Shown: piece after piece, positions 26,500 through 35,182 of the stretch | Layout: each line of letters opens with the position of its first letter | Numbering within the stretch: the first letter of the stretch is position 1 | Notes under the pieces: model-generated | What the model was told of the DNA's origin: nothing | The model's input: only the letters and a program-made list of their open reading frames with translations | Database searches by the model: none | Made by a program: the position numbers and the translations under genes | NCBI RefSeq assembly: GCF_000246985.2 | Contig: NC_022084.1 | Span: 1,530,156-1,594,155, forward strand | Direction of reading: 5' to 3' | From: Thermococcus litoralis DSM 5473 | GTDB taxonomy: Archaea > Methanobacteriota_B > Thermococci > Thermococcales > Thermococcaceae | Length of the DNA stretch: 64,000 nt

Positions 26500-26574
26500 C
26501 TCAGGCCCCCACAAAGGCGTTCCAACCATATGGTTAATAACATCAAAACCCAAATATCTTTTGGTGACAAAGAA

Positions 26575-27168
26575 ATGGGCCTCTATATCTTTACACCGGA
26601 GGATCTTTTGAGATATGAGACAATAACCAAACACCAGCTGGAAGTGATTAAAGAGTCTATATTAAAGAAAGAAGACATTCTTGTAGTTGGGACAAGCAGG
26701 GCAGGTAAAACAAAGCTTATCGAAGCGATGATCCATCTCCTTCCAGAAGAATGGAAAATAGCTGTTGTCACTGCCTATGGGGAGTTTAAGCCTTTCAAGA
26801 AAAAAATCCACGTGATAGACACCGAGTTCAATGAAAAGAGCACCAAGCAGAGGACTAAGGAGGTTATAGAGGAGATTAAGAAACTCAATCCCGATTACGT
26901 TGTTATAGACACTCTCCATACAATTGACATTCCATATCTGCTGGACAAAATAATCGATGATTATCCGTTTATAATTTCCTCACTTGTTATTTCAAGGGAT
27001 TTGATTGAGGAAATAAAACACTGGCTTAGAATAGACGACAAAACCCTTGCAAGGTTTGAGCTGGTTATCGAGTTATATAGGGACATAAAGAGCGGCCTTA
27101 GAAGGGTGAACGCAATCTATCGGGTTGTTCAAAAAGAAGGAAAAATAAAGCTAGAGAAAGTTGCTTAA
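26575..27168 (+). CDS. P-loop NTPase related to VirB11/GspE-type secretion ATPases
   Basis: A 197-residue protein with Walker A VVGTSRAGKTKLIEAM (about residues 38-53) and a Walker B-like DYVVIDTLHT (about 108-117), plus the ITKHQLEVIKESILKKEDIL lead-in that resembles the start of secretion ATPase domains. It is much shorter than full type II/IV secretion ATPases and lacks their N-terminal domain, so it may be a stand-alone relative. ATG 26575 has a GGTGA element 10 nt upstream. It overlaps the convergent aminotransferase by 4 nt. Confidence 0.6.
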   Translation: MGLYIFTPEDLLRYETITKHQLEVIKESILKKEDILVVGTSRAGKTKLIEAMIHLLPEEWKIAVVTAYGEFKPFKKKIHVIDTEFNEKSTKQRTKEVIEEIKKLNPDYVVIDTLHTIDIPYLLDKIIDDYPFIISSLVISRDLIEEIKHWLRIDDKTLARFELVIELYRDIKSGLRRVNAIYRVVQKEGKIKLEKVA

Positions 27169-28310
27169 ACTTTTGCCTTTAACTCTTCTATCACTTCTTT
27201 TAGGTTCTGGAGCATCTCTTCGATGTCTTCAAATGTCATGTATCCCATGTTTCCAATTCTGAAGGTTTTCTCCTTTATGCCCTCACCGTAGCCCTTAGCA
27301 AGCTCGAATCCTCTCTCACGCATTGCGTTATAAACTTGATCTCCCTTGATGCCCTCCGGTGTAAGTACTGCCGTTATTGTGGGGCTCTCGTAACCTGGCT
27401 CTGCGAGGATTTCTAGGCCAATCTCTCTTACTCCATTCCTTATCATCTCGCTCCTCTTTCTGTACATGTCGAGCCACTTCTCTTTCCCGCCCATCTTTTC
27501 AATTATTCTAAGCACAACGTTTAGGCCAAACTCTTGGGGCATTGCCGGGGTTGAAGGCGGCCCCTGCTTCTCGTTTTGGACCTTAATGTACCTTGGAATG
27601 TCAAAATACCAGCCTCTCTCTTCCATTTTGTGAGCTATTTCAATGAATTCTTCACTGAAAGCTCCAATAGCTAAGCCTGGAGGAACTCCAAAGGCCTTTT
27701 GGGAACTTCCAAAGACAACATCGATTCCCCATTTGGTGAACTTTATGTCAGCCCCACCCATTGCACTCACAGCATCCACGAACACAAGCTTATTGTGCTC
27801 CTTTGCCACCTTGGCTAACTCCGGCAGTGGATTAAGGACACCTGTAGAAGTTTCGTTATATGTTATTGTTACGGCTTCAACATCTGGGTTTTTCTTTAAT
27901 GCCTCGTCAAGATCCTCTGGTTTGACAGCCTTTCCAGGTTCATATTCCAAAGTTACTGCTTTTCTCCCATTGCTCTCTACAACTTGCTTGTACCTTTTTC
28001 CAAAAGCCCCGATTATTGTCACGAGAACTTTTCCGCCTTTGGAAACACCGTTTCTTATGCTTGCTTCCATCACTCCAGTACCGGAGCTTGGGAAGAGAAG
28101 AACTTCTCCTTTCTCAACTTCAAGGAACTTCTTGAGTCTCTCAACGGTATCGACGTGCATCTGCTTATACTCCTTTGCTCTGTGACTAAACATCTGGACT
28201 TTCATTATCTCAAGAACTTCTGGAAAACAGGCAACTGGACCGGCGGTGAAAAGTTTGTATTTTGGCTTTACTATCTCGTAGACTTCCCCATAAGCATCCT
28301 CAAACTGCAT
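27165..28310 (-). CDS. Class V aminotransferase (serine-pyruvate / alanine-glyoxylate type)
   Basis: The 381-residue PLP enzyme has the class V pattern: LFTAGPVACFPEV near the start, FPSSGTGVMEA for phosphate binding (about 73-83), VFVDAVSAMGG with the PLP Asp (about 177-187) and the PLP lysine in VFGSSQKAFGVPPGL (about 200-214). RIGNMGYM near the end holds the carboxylate-binding Arg. The likely role is alanine-glyoxylate or serine-pyruvate transamination. The start follows GGTGATACT. Confidence 0.9.
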   Translation of the reverse strand: MQFEDAYGEVYEIVKPKYKLFTAGPVACFPEVLEIMKVQMFSHRAKEYKQMHVDTVERLKKFLEVEKGEVLLFPSSGTGVMEASIRNGVSKGGKVLVTIIGAFGKRYKQVVESNGRKAVTLEYEPGKAVKPEDLDEALKKNPDVEAVTITYNETSTGVLNPLPELAKVAKEHNKLVFVDAVSAMGGADIKFTKWGIDVVFGSSQKAFGVPPGLAIGAFSEEFIEIAHKMEERGWYFDIPRYIKVQNEKQGPPSTPAMPQEFGLNVVLRIIEKMGGKEKWLDMYRKRSEMIRNGVREIGLEILAEPGYESPTITAVLTPEGIKGDQVYNAMRERGFELAKGYGEGIKEKTFRIGNMGYMTFEDIEEMLQNLKEVIEELKAKV

Positions 28311-28558
28311 AGTATCACCCAGTTGAATGACATTTCATAATTATAAAAACTTTATCTTAACACTTTAGCTTAACCATCGGTAGTACAAAAAATGAAAATT
28401 GCATCATCTTCCTGGTTATTTAGAGGAAATGACATGGAGATCTTTTTGCTGGTGTCTAGAAAGCAGGATAAAGTTAACATAATGGCATCTTTGATAACTT
28501 ATACTCCCTAAACATTGAGTTTTTAACCCATAGAGCATCTCTAACATGGACTAACCAA

Positions 28559-28576
28559 TTGGAAATTTATTTCCAA
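28559..28576. promoter_or_regulatory. Upstream NrpR-type operator (GGAA-N6-TTCC)
   Basis: TTGGAAATTTATTTCCAA is a perfect palindrome with 7-bp arms (TTGGAAA/TTTCCAA) around TTTA. The core GGAA-ATTTAT-TTCC has the published methanogen NrpR operator form GGAA-N6-TTCC. It lies about 185 bp upstream of the predicted operon start and could give cooperative binding or looping with the second site. Confidence 0.65.
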
Positions 28577-28714
28577 AATTATAAGCCAAATAATGAAAAA
28601 TCCAAATTTTCAATGCATTTTTGATTATTAAGTGGATAATAGAAGCTAAAATGCAATTTATTGCCATTTTTAAAACGAATTTTAAACTTCAAAACAATAA
28701 TATCAACCAAAAAC

Positions 28715-28751
28715 TTTTTATAATCTAAAATGTAATGGAAATGTATTTCCA
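28715..28751 (+). promoter_or_regulatory. Operon promoter with NrpR-type operator at the start site
   Basis: TATA element TTTATAAT lies at 28717-28724. TGGAAATGTATTTCCA (28736-28751), a perfect 6-bp-arm palindrome with core GGAA-N6-TTCC, covers the position where transcription should begin (about 28745). A repressor bound here would block initiation. The regulator gene is the last gene of the same gene row (33827-34822). Confidence 0.7.
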
Positions 28752-28771
28752 CAATTTCGGGAGGTTGTATC

Positions 28772-29500
28772 ATGAAACCTACGATTGGAATAACAGGGGC
28801 TTGGAGTGTGGAAACTTGGGGACATTCGGAAGAACATGGGGGCTATTTCTACGTTGGAAGTTATTACTCAACGGCAGTATCAAAAAGCGGAGGCTTGCCT
28901 TTTATAATTCCACTTCCCCATAAAAACGCAGATTTAGGGGAATTTGCGGAGGAAGTTGTCTCTAAAGTAGATGCTATTGTATTTAGTGGTGGAGGTGATG
29001 CTAAGAGATTCAAAAAAGAAGAATTGCCAAGCTTATATGATCAACAGCCATTTAGGTATTCATTTGAGAAAGAACTTATTTTGAAGGCATGGAAAAGAGA
29101 TTTGCCGATATTAGGTATATGTCGGGGTTACCAAATGCTTGTAGAGGTTTTTGGCGGAAAGCTAATGGACGGGACGATTGATGGCCACAAACAGAATCTT
29201 CCAGGATATGAACCTTGGCATTCTCTACGTATAAAGGAAGGCAGTAAATTCGAAACTCTTGTTGGAACAAGGGAAATTGAAGTTAATAGTTTCCACATAC
29301 AAGCAGTTGAAAAGGTGCCCAAGGGATTTGAGGCCGTAGGATGGAGTGATGATGGAATCATAGAAGTAATAGAAGCTATTGACAAAGACTTCGTTTTTGG
29401 TATGCAATTTCACCCGGAGGAAAGGTACGACGTTGATCCTCATGCCAAGGTGATATTTGACCGTTTTGTTGAAAAAGCCATAGAGTATGGTAGGAGGTAA
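28772..29500 (+). CDS. Class I glutamine amidotransferase-like gamma-glutamyl hydrolase (peptidase C26, PuuD-like)
   Basis: A 242-residue stand-alone class I amidotransferase. It has an oxyanion-loop segment VFSGGGDAKRF (about 70-80), nucleophile Cys117 in LGICRGYQML, and His214/Glu216 in MQFHPEERY. This form matches PuuD-type gamma-glutamyl hydrolases, which release glutamate from gamma-glutamyl amines or peptides. ATG 28772 follows GGGAGGTTGTATC. It leads the operon with the AtuA-like, transporter and racemase genes, so it probably opens a gamma-glutamylated or peptide-like substrate. Confidence 0.85.
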   Translation: MKPTIGITGAWSVETWGHSEEHGGYFYVGSYYSTAVSKSGGLPFIIPLPHKNADLGEFAEEVVSKVDAIVFSGGGDAKRFKKEELPSLYDQQPFRYSFEKELILKAWKRDLPILGICRGYQMLVEVFGGKLMDGTIDGHKQNLPGYEPWHSLRIKEGSKFETLVGTREIEVNSFHIQAVEKVPKGFEAVGWSDDGIIEVIEAIDKDFVFGMQFHPEERYDVDPHAKVIFDRFVEKAIEYGRR

Positions 29501-29505
29501 TCAAC

Positions 29506-30870
29506 TTGAAAGAGGTTAAAATTTTATCCCCTACTGGTCATCTGGGTTTCACTCCCATCGAGGAAGAGAGCTTTTGGAAAGGCGTGGACAGAAAACCGGA
29601 TTTCATATGTGCAGACTCCGGCAGCTGCGATATTGGCCCTTACCCATTAGGGGCCGATGTTGCTGCAAGTCCAGAGGAATGGCAAAAGCATGATCTGGAA
29701 CTTATGCTTCTGGCTTCACGAGAACTTGATGTCCCCATGATCATTGGTTCTGCATCAGATACCGGAACAAACAGGGGAGTTAATCAGTTCGCAAGAATCA
29801 TAAAAGACTTGGCAAAAAAACATGGACTTAAACCCTTCAAAATGGCCAAAATTTATTCTGATGTTCAGAAAGATGTTCTTTTAAAGCGTCTTGAAAAAGG
29901 AGAAGTTATAGAGGGTCTTCATGGGAGACCCCCATTGAATAAGGAAATTCTGATGAAAACAGACCATATCGTAGCAGTTATGGGAGTAGAGCCGTATATA
30001 AAGGCCCTTGAGGAAGGAGCAGATGTCATAATCGCAGGTAGATCTTCAGACGTTGCAGTTTTTGCTGCTCCTGCACTTTGGAGTGGGATTCCAGAAGATA
30101 TAGCGTTCTACGCAGGAAAAGTTTTGGAATGTGCTTCTTTCGTTGCAGAGCCCTTTGCAGGTAAAGAATCTGTCCTAGGAATATTGAGGGAAGATGAAGT
30201 AATAATCGAGCCTATGAGCGATTATCAACGAGCTACCCCAGAATCAGTGGCAAGTCATGCAATGTACGAAAGAATTGATCCGTTTATAGAATGGCTTCCA
30301 GGCGGATATATCGACATGAGAGGTTGTGTTTATGAAGCTATAGACGAGAAAAGAACCAGGGTCAGAGGTTCGAAATTCTACAGGACTCCTGAATACAAAA
30401 TAAAACTTGAAGGGTCTGGAAAAGTCGGCGAACGTTGTTTTATGATAGTAGGGATAAGAGATCCATACTTAATAGCAAATCTGGATAGGGTAATAGAATG
30501 GTCGCGGAAAAAAGTGAAGGAAAGGTTTGGTGAAAGTGGATACGAACTCTACTACCATGTTTATGGCAAGAATGGTGTCATGGGAGAGTTAGAGCCTATA
30601 AAAAACCCAACTCCTCATGAGGTTGGGATTATTGTAGAGGGTATAGCTCCAGACCTAGAGATGGCCAAAGAGCTTACATATTTAGCGGGGAGGAACTTTT
30701 TATATGCCCGACTAGTTGGGGTAAAAGGAACGGCCGGTGCTGCAGCTTTTATTTCTGATGAGGTTCTTGTGGCTCATCCGGCATATGAATGGACAATAAA
30801 TCACCTGATAAAGGTAAACGATCCGCTTGAGCTATTTGAGATTAAGTTTGAAACCGTTGGAGGGGAATGA
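29506..30870 (+). CDS. AtuA-like protein (DUF1446, acyclic terpene utilisation family)
   Basis: The 454-residue protein matches the AtuA/DUF1446 family: LSPTGHLGFTPIEEESFWKG at the start, ADSGSCDIGPYPLG (about 36-49), GSASDTGTN, the AGRSSDVAVFAAPAL segment and a conserved VHGRP-like GLHGRPPL. In Pseudomonas AtuA is needed for citronellol breakdown, but the biochemical activity of this family is unknown, and here the context is amino-acid related. It starts with TTG 29506 after AGGAGG. It is followed directly by a DUF4387 gene, its usual partner. Confidence 0.82.
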   Translation: MKEVKILSPTGHLGFTPIEEESFWKGVDRKPDFICADSGSCDIGPYPLGADVAASPEEWQKHDLELMLLASRELDVPMIIGSASDTGTNRGVNQFARIIKDLAKKHGLKPFKMAKIYSDVQKDVLLKRLEKGEVIEGLHGRPPLNKEILMKTDHIVAVMGVEPYIKALEEGADVIIAGRSSDVAVFAAPALWSGIPEDIAFYAGKVLECASFVAEPFAGKESVLGILREDEVIIEPMSDYQRATPESVASHAMYERIDPFIEWLPGGYIDMRGCVYEAIDEKRTRVRGSKFYRTPEYKIKLEGSGKVGERCFMIVGIRDPYLIANLDRVIEWSRKKVKERFGESGYELYYHVYGKNGVMGELEPIKNPTPHEVGIIVEGIAPDLEMAKELTYLAGRNFLYARLVGVKGTAGAAAFISDEVLVAHPAYEWTINHLIKVNDPLELFEIKFETVGGE

Positions 30871-30871
30871 T

Positions 30872-31234
30872 ATGAAAAAAGTTCCTCTTGTAGATTTAGC
30901 AAAGACAATAAGAAGCAAAAATGCCGGTGTTGACCATATAACATTCGATATTATCTTCAGAGATAGGGAAGTTTACGAGTACATCAAACAGAATCAACTC
31001 ATAACTAAAGAGATGGTAGCCCAAATTTACAACATATCTCCTGAAAAAATAGTTCTTTTTGTTTATTTTGACCCGGCAAAAGCAATTAAATTTACAATAC
31101 GCCGTTCTAAGCCAAGCGGAAGTCCTGGTGAGACTGATGTTATGGGGGCTCAACAATATCCTCCATTATTTGAAATTTCTCTTACGTTACCTGAGAGTTT
31201 ATTAAAAGAAGAAGGAGGTGGTAGCAAAGGTTGA
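30872..31234 (+). CDS. DUF4387 family protein, partner of the AtuA-like protein
   Basis: A 120-residue protein that pairs with AtuA/DUF1446 proteins in many genomes, and as a C-terminal domain in some. Typical is VPLVDLAKTIRSKNAGVDHI (about residues 4-23) with ITFDIIFRDREVYEYI, and near the end RPKPSGSPGETDVMGAQQY-like sequence (here RRSKPSGSPGETDVMGAQQ). ATG 30872 follows TTGGAGGGG, one nt after the previous stop. The function is unknown; it may be a subunit of the AtuA-like enzyme. Confidence 0.78.
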   Translation: MKKVPLVDLAKTIRSKNAGVDHITFDIIFRDREVYEYIKQNQLITKEMVAQIYNISPEKIVLFVYFDPAKAIKFTIRRSKPSGSPGETDVMGAQQYPPLFEISLTLPESLLKEEGGGSKG

Positions 31235-31306
31235 GAACACGCTTCTACAGGATGCTAAAATCATGTCATGAGACAAAATGGTATTAAAAGAGGAGGGATA
31301 TGAAAA

Positions 31307-32698
31307 ATGGCGGTTCCTGACTGGTTGAAAAACCCGCATGGGTATTTTATTATATTCGTCCTAATATTAATTGCCACATTGGCAACATGGACACTTCCGG
31401 CGGGTGAGTTTGATAGATTCAAAGACCCCAATAGTGGAAAAACAATTGTAGACCCTGAATCATTTCACTATGTAGATCCCAATCCAGTAGATCCATTTGA
31501 AATGCTTCAAGCCATTCCAACAGGCTTTAAACAAGCTGCTGGTATTATAGCCTTTGTTTTCATAATTGCAGGTGCTATTCAAATAATCCGTTCTACTGGC
31601 GCACTGGACGCGGGAATTATTGCAATGGTAAACAAAATGCAAGGAAAAGATACGCCGTTGCTGCTGGCAATAATGTTTGTATTTGCTCTATTGGGTTCAG
31701 TATTCGGATTTGCTGAGGAAACAATACCTTTAATCCCATTGGGAGTGGCTATGGCACTGGCACTTGGTTATGACAGGGTTGTAGGTTTTCACATCGTTAG
31801 AACAGCAGCATGGATAGGGTTTGCAGGAGCAATGCTTAATCCATTTACAATTGGTGTTGCACAAAGCATAGCAGAACTTCCCCTCTATTCCGGGCTGTGG
31901 TACAGAATAATCTGCTTTTTGGTGTTCTTTACAATAGGTGCAGTTTTTATTCTGAAATACGCCAGAGATGTGAGAAAAGACCCAAAGAAGAGCATACTAT
32001 ATGGATACAAGGGAGAAGAGAGGGCAGAATTTAATCTGAACTATGAGCAACAAGAGCTAACTCCCACGAGGAAATTGGTACTTTTAGTTCTGTTTGGAGG
32101 TATACTGCTCCAGATATATGGAGTTATAGAATATGGATGGTATACCACTGAAATTTCCGCTCTATTTTTAGGACTTGGCATAATAGCAGGGCTAATCGCA
32201 AAAATGAATCCCAGTGAACTCTTTGGAGAATTCGTAAAAGGAGCAAAAGGTGTTACATACGGAGCGCTGATTATTGGGTTTGCTAGAGCAATTGTGGTTA
32301 TATTGAGTGAAGGAAGGGTGCTAGATACGATAATTCATGGACTTGCTACGCCATTAGGAAGTGTTGGTTCAGTCAGTGCTGCAGTGTTGATGTTCCTAAT
32401 ACAGTCAGCCATAAACTTTTTTATAGGTTCAGGAAGTGGACAAGCTGCGGCGACAATGCCTATTATGACTCCATTATCTGATCTCATTGGAGTTACAAGA
32501 CAAACGGCAGTGCTGGCATTCCAGTTTGGTGATGGTATTACAAACATGTTCTACCCAGCAATGATTTACTACTTGGTATTTGCAGACATACCCTACGACA
32601 GATGGGTACGCCATATCTGGAAGCTGGTGGTTTATCTAACAATTGCAGGAGCTATTTTGGTCGCAATTGCCGCTGCTATAAACTATGGGCCATATTAG
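31307..32698 (+). CDS. YfcC/DcuC family transporter
   Basis: A 463-residue membrane protein with about twelve hydrophobic segments. It has the YfcC start (H-G-Y-F-I-I-F and TWTLPAGEFDRF), GFAEETIPLIPLGVAMALALGYD (about 130-152), FINFFIGSGSGQAA-like NFFIGSGSGQAAATMPIM and a FGDGITNMFYPA segment near the end. The family includes anaerobic C4-dicarboxylate carriers and arginine/ornithine or peptide transporters. In this operon it probably imports the substrate of the amidotransferase or the racemase. ATG 31307 follows GAGGAGGGAT. Confidence 0.83.
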   Translation: MAVPDWLKNPHGYFIIFVLILIATLATWTLPAGEFDRFKDPNSGKTIVDPESFHYVDPNPVDPFEMLQAIPTGFKQAAGIIAFVFIIAGAIQIIRSTGALDAGIIAMVNKMQGKDTPLLLAIMFVFALLGSVFGFAEETIPLIPLGVAMALALGYDRVVGFHIVRTAAWIGFAGAMLNPFTIGVAQSIAELPLYSGLWYRIICFLVFFTIGAVFILKYARDVRKDPKKSILYGYKGEERAEFNLNYEQQELTPTRKLVLLVLFGGILLQIYGVIEYGWYTTEISALFLGLGIIAGLIAKMNPSELFGEFVKGAKGVTYGALIIGFARAIVVILSEGRVLDTIIHGLATPLGSVGSVSAAVLMFLIQSAINFFIGSGSGQAAATMPIMTPLSDLIGVTRQTAVLAFQFGDGITNMFYPAMIYYLVFADIPYDRWVRHIWKLVVYLTIAGAILVAIAAAINYGPY

Positions 32699-32731
32699 GC
32701 CCATTAAATTTTCTTATTTGGAGGGAGTTGT

Positions 32732-33805
32732 ATGTTCCCTGCACTTGAAATAAACTTGTCTGCTATTGAAGAGAATGCCAGGGAAGTTGTAAGATTTTGT
32801 GACTCTTATGGAATGCAGGTTGTTGGAGTGACCAAGGGTGTGTGTGGTGATCCAAAAATAGCAAAAGCAATGTTAAATAGTGGAATTCATATATTTGGAG
32901 ATTCTAGAATTCAAAACATTGAAAAAATGAGAGAAAATAATATCAATGCAAGATTCATGCTAATTCGATCCCCTATGGTTAGTGAGATAGAGAAAGTTGT
33001 GGAATTAGCGGATTACAGCATTAATAGTGAGCTGTCTGTTTTGAAGAAGCTGTCGGAAGCTTCGCTAGAACATAGAAAGTCCCACAAAGTGATAATAATG
33101 GTTGATGTGGGAGATAGGAGAGAGGGGATAATGCCCAGTGATTTTGTTCCATTTCTTAGAGAGGCCAGAAAGTTAAGAGGCATTGAAATAGTTGGAATTG
33201 GGACAAATGTTGGTTGCTTTGGAGGAGTACTCCCAAGTCCAAAAAATCATGATATACTTAGAAAACTGAAGGAAAAGGCAAAATCCATTCTGGGTACTAA
33301 CAATTTAATAATTTCCTCGGGGGGAACCGTAGTTTTGAATCTTTTAGAGGAAAGACAGTCGTCATATGGGATTAGTCAACTCAGGATTGGGGAAGGAATA
33401 CTTCTAGGAACTGATTCCACAGGCAATAGGGTTATCCCTTGGCTTAGACAGGACACGTTTACACTAGAGGCTGAAATAATTGAGGTTAAGTGGAAACCTT
33501 CTTTGCCAGAAGGATCAATGGGCAAAGATGCCTTCGGTAACACTCCTATTTTTGAGGATAAAGGAACTAGAAAGAGGGCAATATTAGCCATAGGAAAGCA
33601 AGATATAGAGGTGAGGGGATTATTTCCGCTTTATAACGGCATTGAAGTTCTTGGGGGTAGCAGTGATCATACAATAATTGACATAACGGAATCTGAAGTG
33701 CCCTTAACAGTAGGAGATACAGTGAAATTCAAATTAAGCTATTCAGCAATGCTCAGAGGGATGACTTCTCCATATGTGCACAAGGTATATATTTACAAGA
33801 ATTAA
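32732..33805 (+). CDS. Alanine/ornithine racemase family PLP enzyme
   Basis: The 357-residue enzyme has an alanine-racemase-type barrel with PLP Lys35 in VVGVTKGVCGDPKIAKAM, followed by HIFGDSRIQNIEKMR and the barrel strand RFMLIRSPM. This pattern fits the ornithine/alanine racemase (Orr) group better than catabolic alanine racemase. The end domain has the segment YNGIEVLGGSSDHTIID. ATG 32732 follows GGAGGGAG. It probably interconverts D and L forms of an amino acid brought in or released by the operon products. The substrate is unproven. Confidence 0.83.
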   Translation: MFPALEINLSAIEENAREVVRFCDSYGMQVVGVTKGVCGDPKIAKAMLNSGIHIFGDSRIQNIEKMRENNINARFMLIRSPMVSEIEKVVELADYSINSELSVLKKLSEASLEHRKSHKVIIMVDVGDRREGIMPSDFVPFLREARKLRGIEIVGIGTNVGCFGGVLPSPKNHDILRKLKEKAKSILGTNNLIISSGGTVVLNLLEERQSSYGISQLRIGEGILLGTDSTGNRVIPWLRQDTFTLEAEIIEVKWKPSLPEGSMGKDAFGNTPIFEDKGTRKRAILAIGKQDIEVRGLFPLYNGIEVLGGSSDHTIIDITESEVPLTVGDTVKFKLSYSAMLRGMTSPYVHKVYIYKN

Positions 33806-33826
33806 CAAAATATTAGGGTGAGCGGG

Positions 33827-34822
33827 ATGAGTGACGATGAGTTTCCAATGACGGTTGTGGAGATTCTAAGGATTCTTTATTTTTCTGAAAGTCCAAAAAC
33901 TTCAGTAGAATTAGCAAAATTCTTAAAAAACCGAGGTATAAATGTGGATTCAAGAACAGTAAGGTACCATATCTCCCGCCTAGAAGAGAAAGGGTTTATT
34001 AAAAGATTAGGCAGAAAAGGCGTAAAACTCACGGAACGTGGGGTAAATGAAGTTCGGAGATTGTTAGTCTATGAAAGGATAGGGATACCCTCCATTGAAA
34101 TTGAGAAACTGATCACAAATAGTGATTATGACATAGACAAAAACAAAGGAAAAGTTATGGTAAATGCCATAATGGTACCAAAAGACAAATATGATTTGGT
34201 AGTCCCCTTGTTATTGGATATCTCAAAAACAAATGTTATAACATCTCCCTTGCTGGCAATTCTCGATGAAAAAGAGAGTATCTGGCATTTTGAAGTTAAG
34301 GAAGGACATGTTGGGATATTGGGGATTTCCTCTAGAACGTATGACATTATCTTTCAAAAGAACGGGATTTGCCTCCAATCCACGGCTACGGGACTATACC
34401 AATTAGAGAACAACACCCCTAAAGGGTTCATGGAAATAATATCCCACCTAGGAACTACAATAAGCCCGGGAGAGCTTTTAATTAGGGGAGGCTACACTTC
34501 AGTTCATAAAGTCGCAAGTACGGGAAGTGGATACGTGACAGCGGCAATAAAGACTTTCTCTTCGTTTCTCTACGAAGATACCATTAAGATTTTGGAAAAA
34601 CTGAAAAAGAATAATATAAGTGGAATAGCTGAACACAGTTGTGTAATACCAGAAAACAAAAGGGTGAACATTATGGATAAAAACAAAGGCTATCTTGTTG
34701 TTTATGGTGGGGCCAATTATTTTGCTCCCATAGTGGAAACTGGGGTTTCAAAAAAGCTTGAAATTGCTAGAGATCTTTATGATATTCAAAAAATGAAAAA
34801 ACCAGAAAAAGTTCTCAAATAA
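33827..34822 (+). CDS. NrpR-like transcriptional repressor (winged helix + DUF128)
   Basis: A 331-residue protein. An N-terminal winged helix (about 1-75; VDSRTVRYHISRLEEKGFI) is followed by one or two DUF128/NrpR regulatory domains. The diagnostic part is GTTISPGELLIRGGYTSV and ASTGSGYVTAAIKTF (about 205-240) with a final GYLVVYGGANYFAPIVETGV. In methanogens NrpR represses nitrogen genes by binding GGAA-N6-TTCC and is released by 2-oxoglutarate. Two sites of this form precede the gene row this protein ends. ATG 33827 follows GGTGAGCGGG. Confidence 0.85.
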   Translation: MSDDEFPMTVVEILRILYFSESPKTSVELAKFLKNRGINVDSRTVRYHISRLEEKGFIKRLGRKGVKLTERGVNEVRRLLVYERIGIPSIEIEKLITNSDYDIDKNKGKVMVNAIMVPKDKYDLVVPLLLDISKTNVITSPLLAILDEKESIWHFEVKEGHVGILGISSRTYDIIFQKNGICLQSTATGLYQLENNTPKGFMEIISHLGTTISPGELLIRGGYTSVHKVASTGSGYVTAAIKTFSSFLYEDTIKILEKLKKNNISGIAEHSCVIPENKRVNIMDKNKGYLVVYGGANYFAPIVETGVSKKLEIARDLYDIQKMKKPEKVLK

Positions 34823-35182
34823 GTCCCTTTCATGAATCTCATGGAAATATTCTCATTTTTGAGTTCAATTTCAATCCTCAAAAACTGTCCTTTCAAAGTC
34901 CAACATCTAGCGAGAACTCAATTCACTCTGTGGTAAAGGATAACGGAGGTAGGACCACCTCTTGGGCTAAACCGAAAGGCGTAACACTGAATAAGTTATG
35001 AATCGCCTGTAAACTTCCTGCAAAGCTTTAACAAGGGGTTAAAACTGGATCCTCATCAAAGCTAGGAAAAAGTCAGAAATATATAGTCGCCCAAAAAAGC
35101 TTTTCAAGTCAAAAATCCAAAACTTTTATAAGCTAAGCAAAGTGTTTACCTTTAGATTACGCTTATTTGGGAGGTGAGGAAT
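34823..35182. other. Intergenic region with no recognised gene, and L10e promoter
   Basis: No convincing gene lies in this 360-bp stretch. A plus-strand frame without a start contains VVKDNGGRTTSWAKPKG followed by VTLNKL and a stop near 35000, which looks like a coding remnant of unknown origin. The last part holds a good TATA box (CTTTTATAAGC, about 35124-35134) and the GGGAGGTGAGG ribosome binding site for the next gene. Confidence 0.45.

Larger units (their letters stand above)
28311..28771. other. Long AT-rich intergenic region with two operator palindromes
   Basis: This 461-bp stretch has no convincing gene. A 39-codon frame from ATG 28392 has no ribosome binding site and no recognisable product. 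The region contains the two GGAA-N6-TTCC palindromes and the promoter of the following operon, listed separately. Confidence 0.5.

Noticed and set aside
28392-28512. A 39-codon ORF in the gap before the amidotransferase operon
   Set aside because: No ribosome binding site, no recognisable product and AT-rich composition like the rest of the gap.
34823-35100. Possible transposase (TnpB-like) remnant
   Set aside because: The start-less frame ending VTLNKL is too short, and no terminal structure or target site was found to support an insertion sequence.
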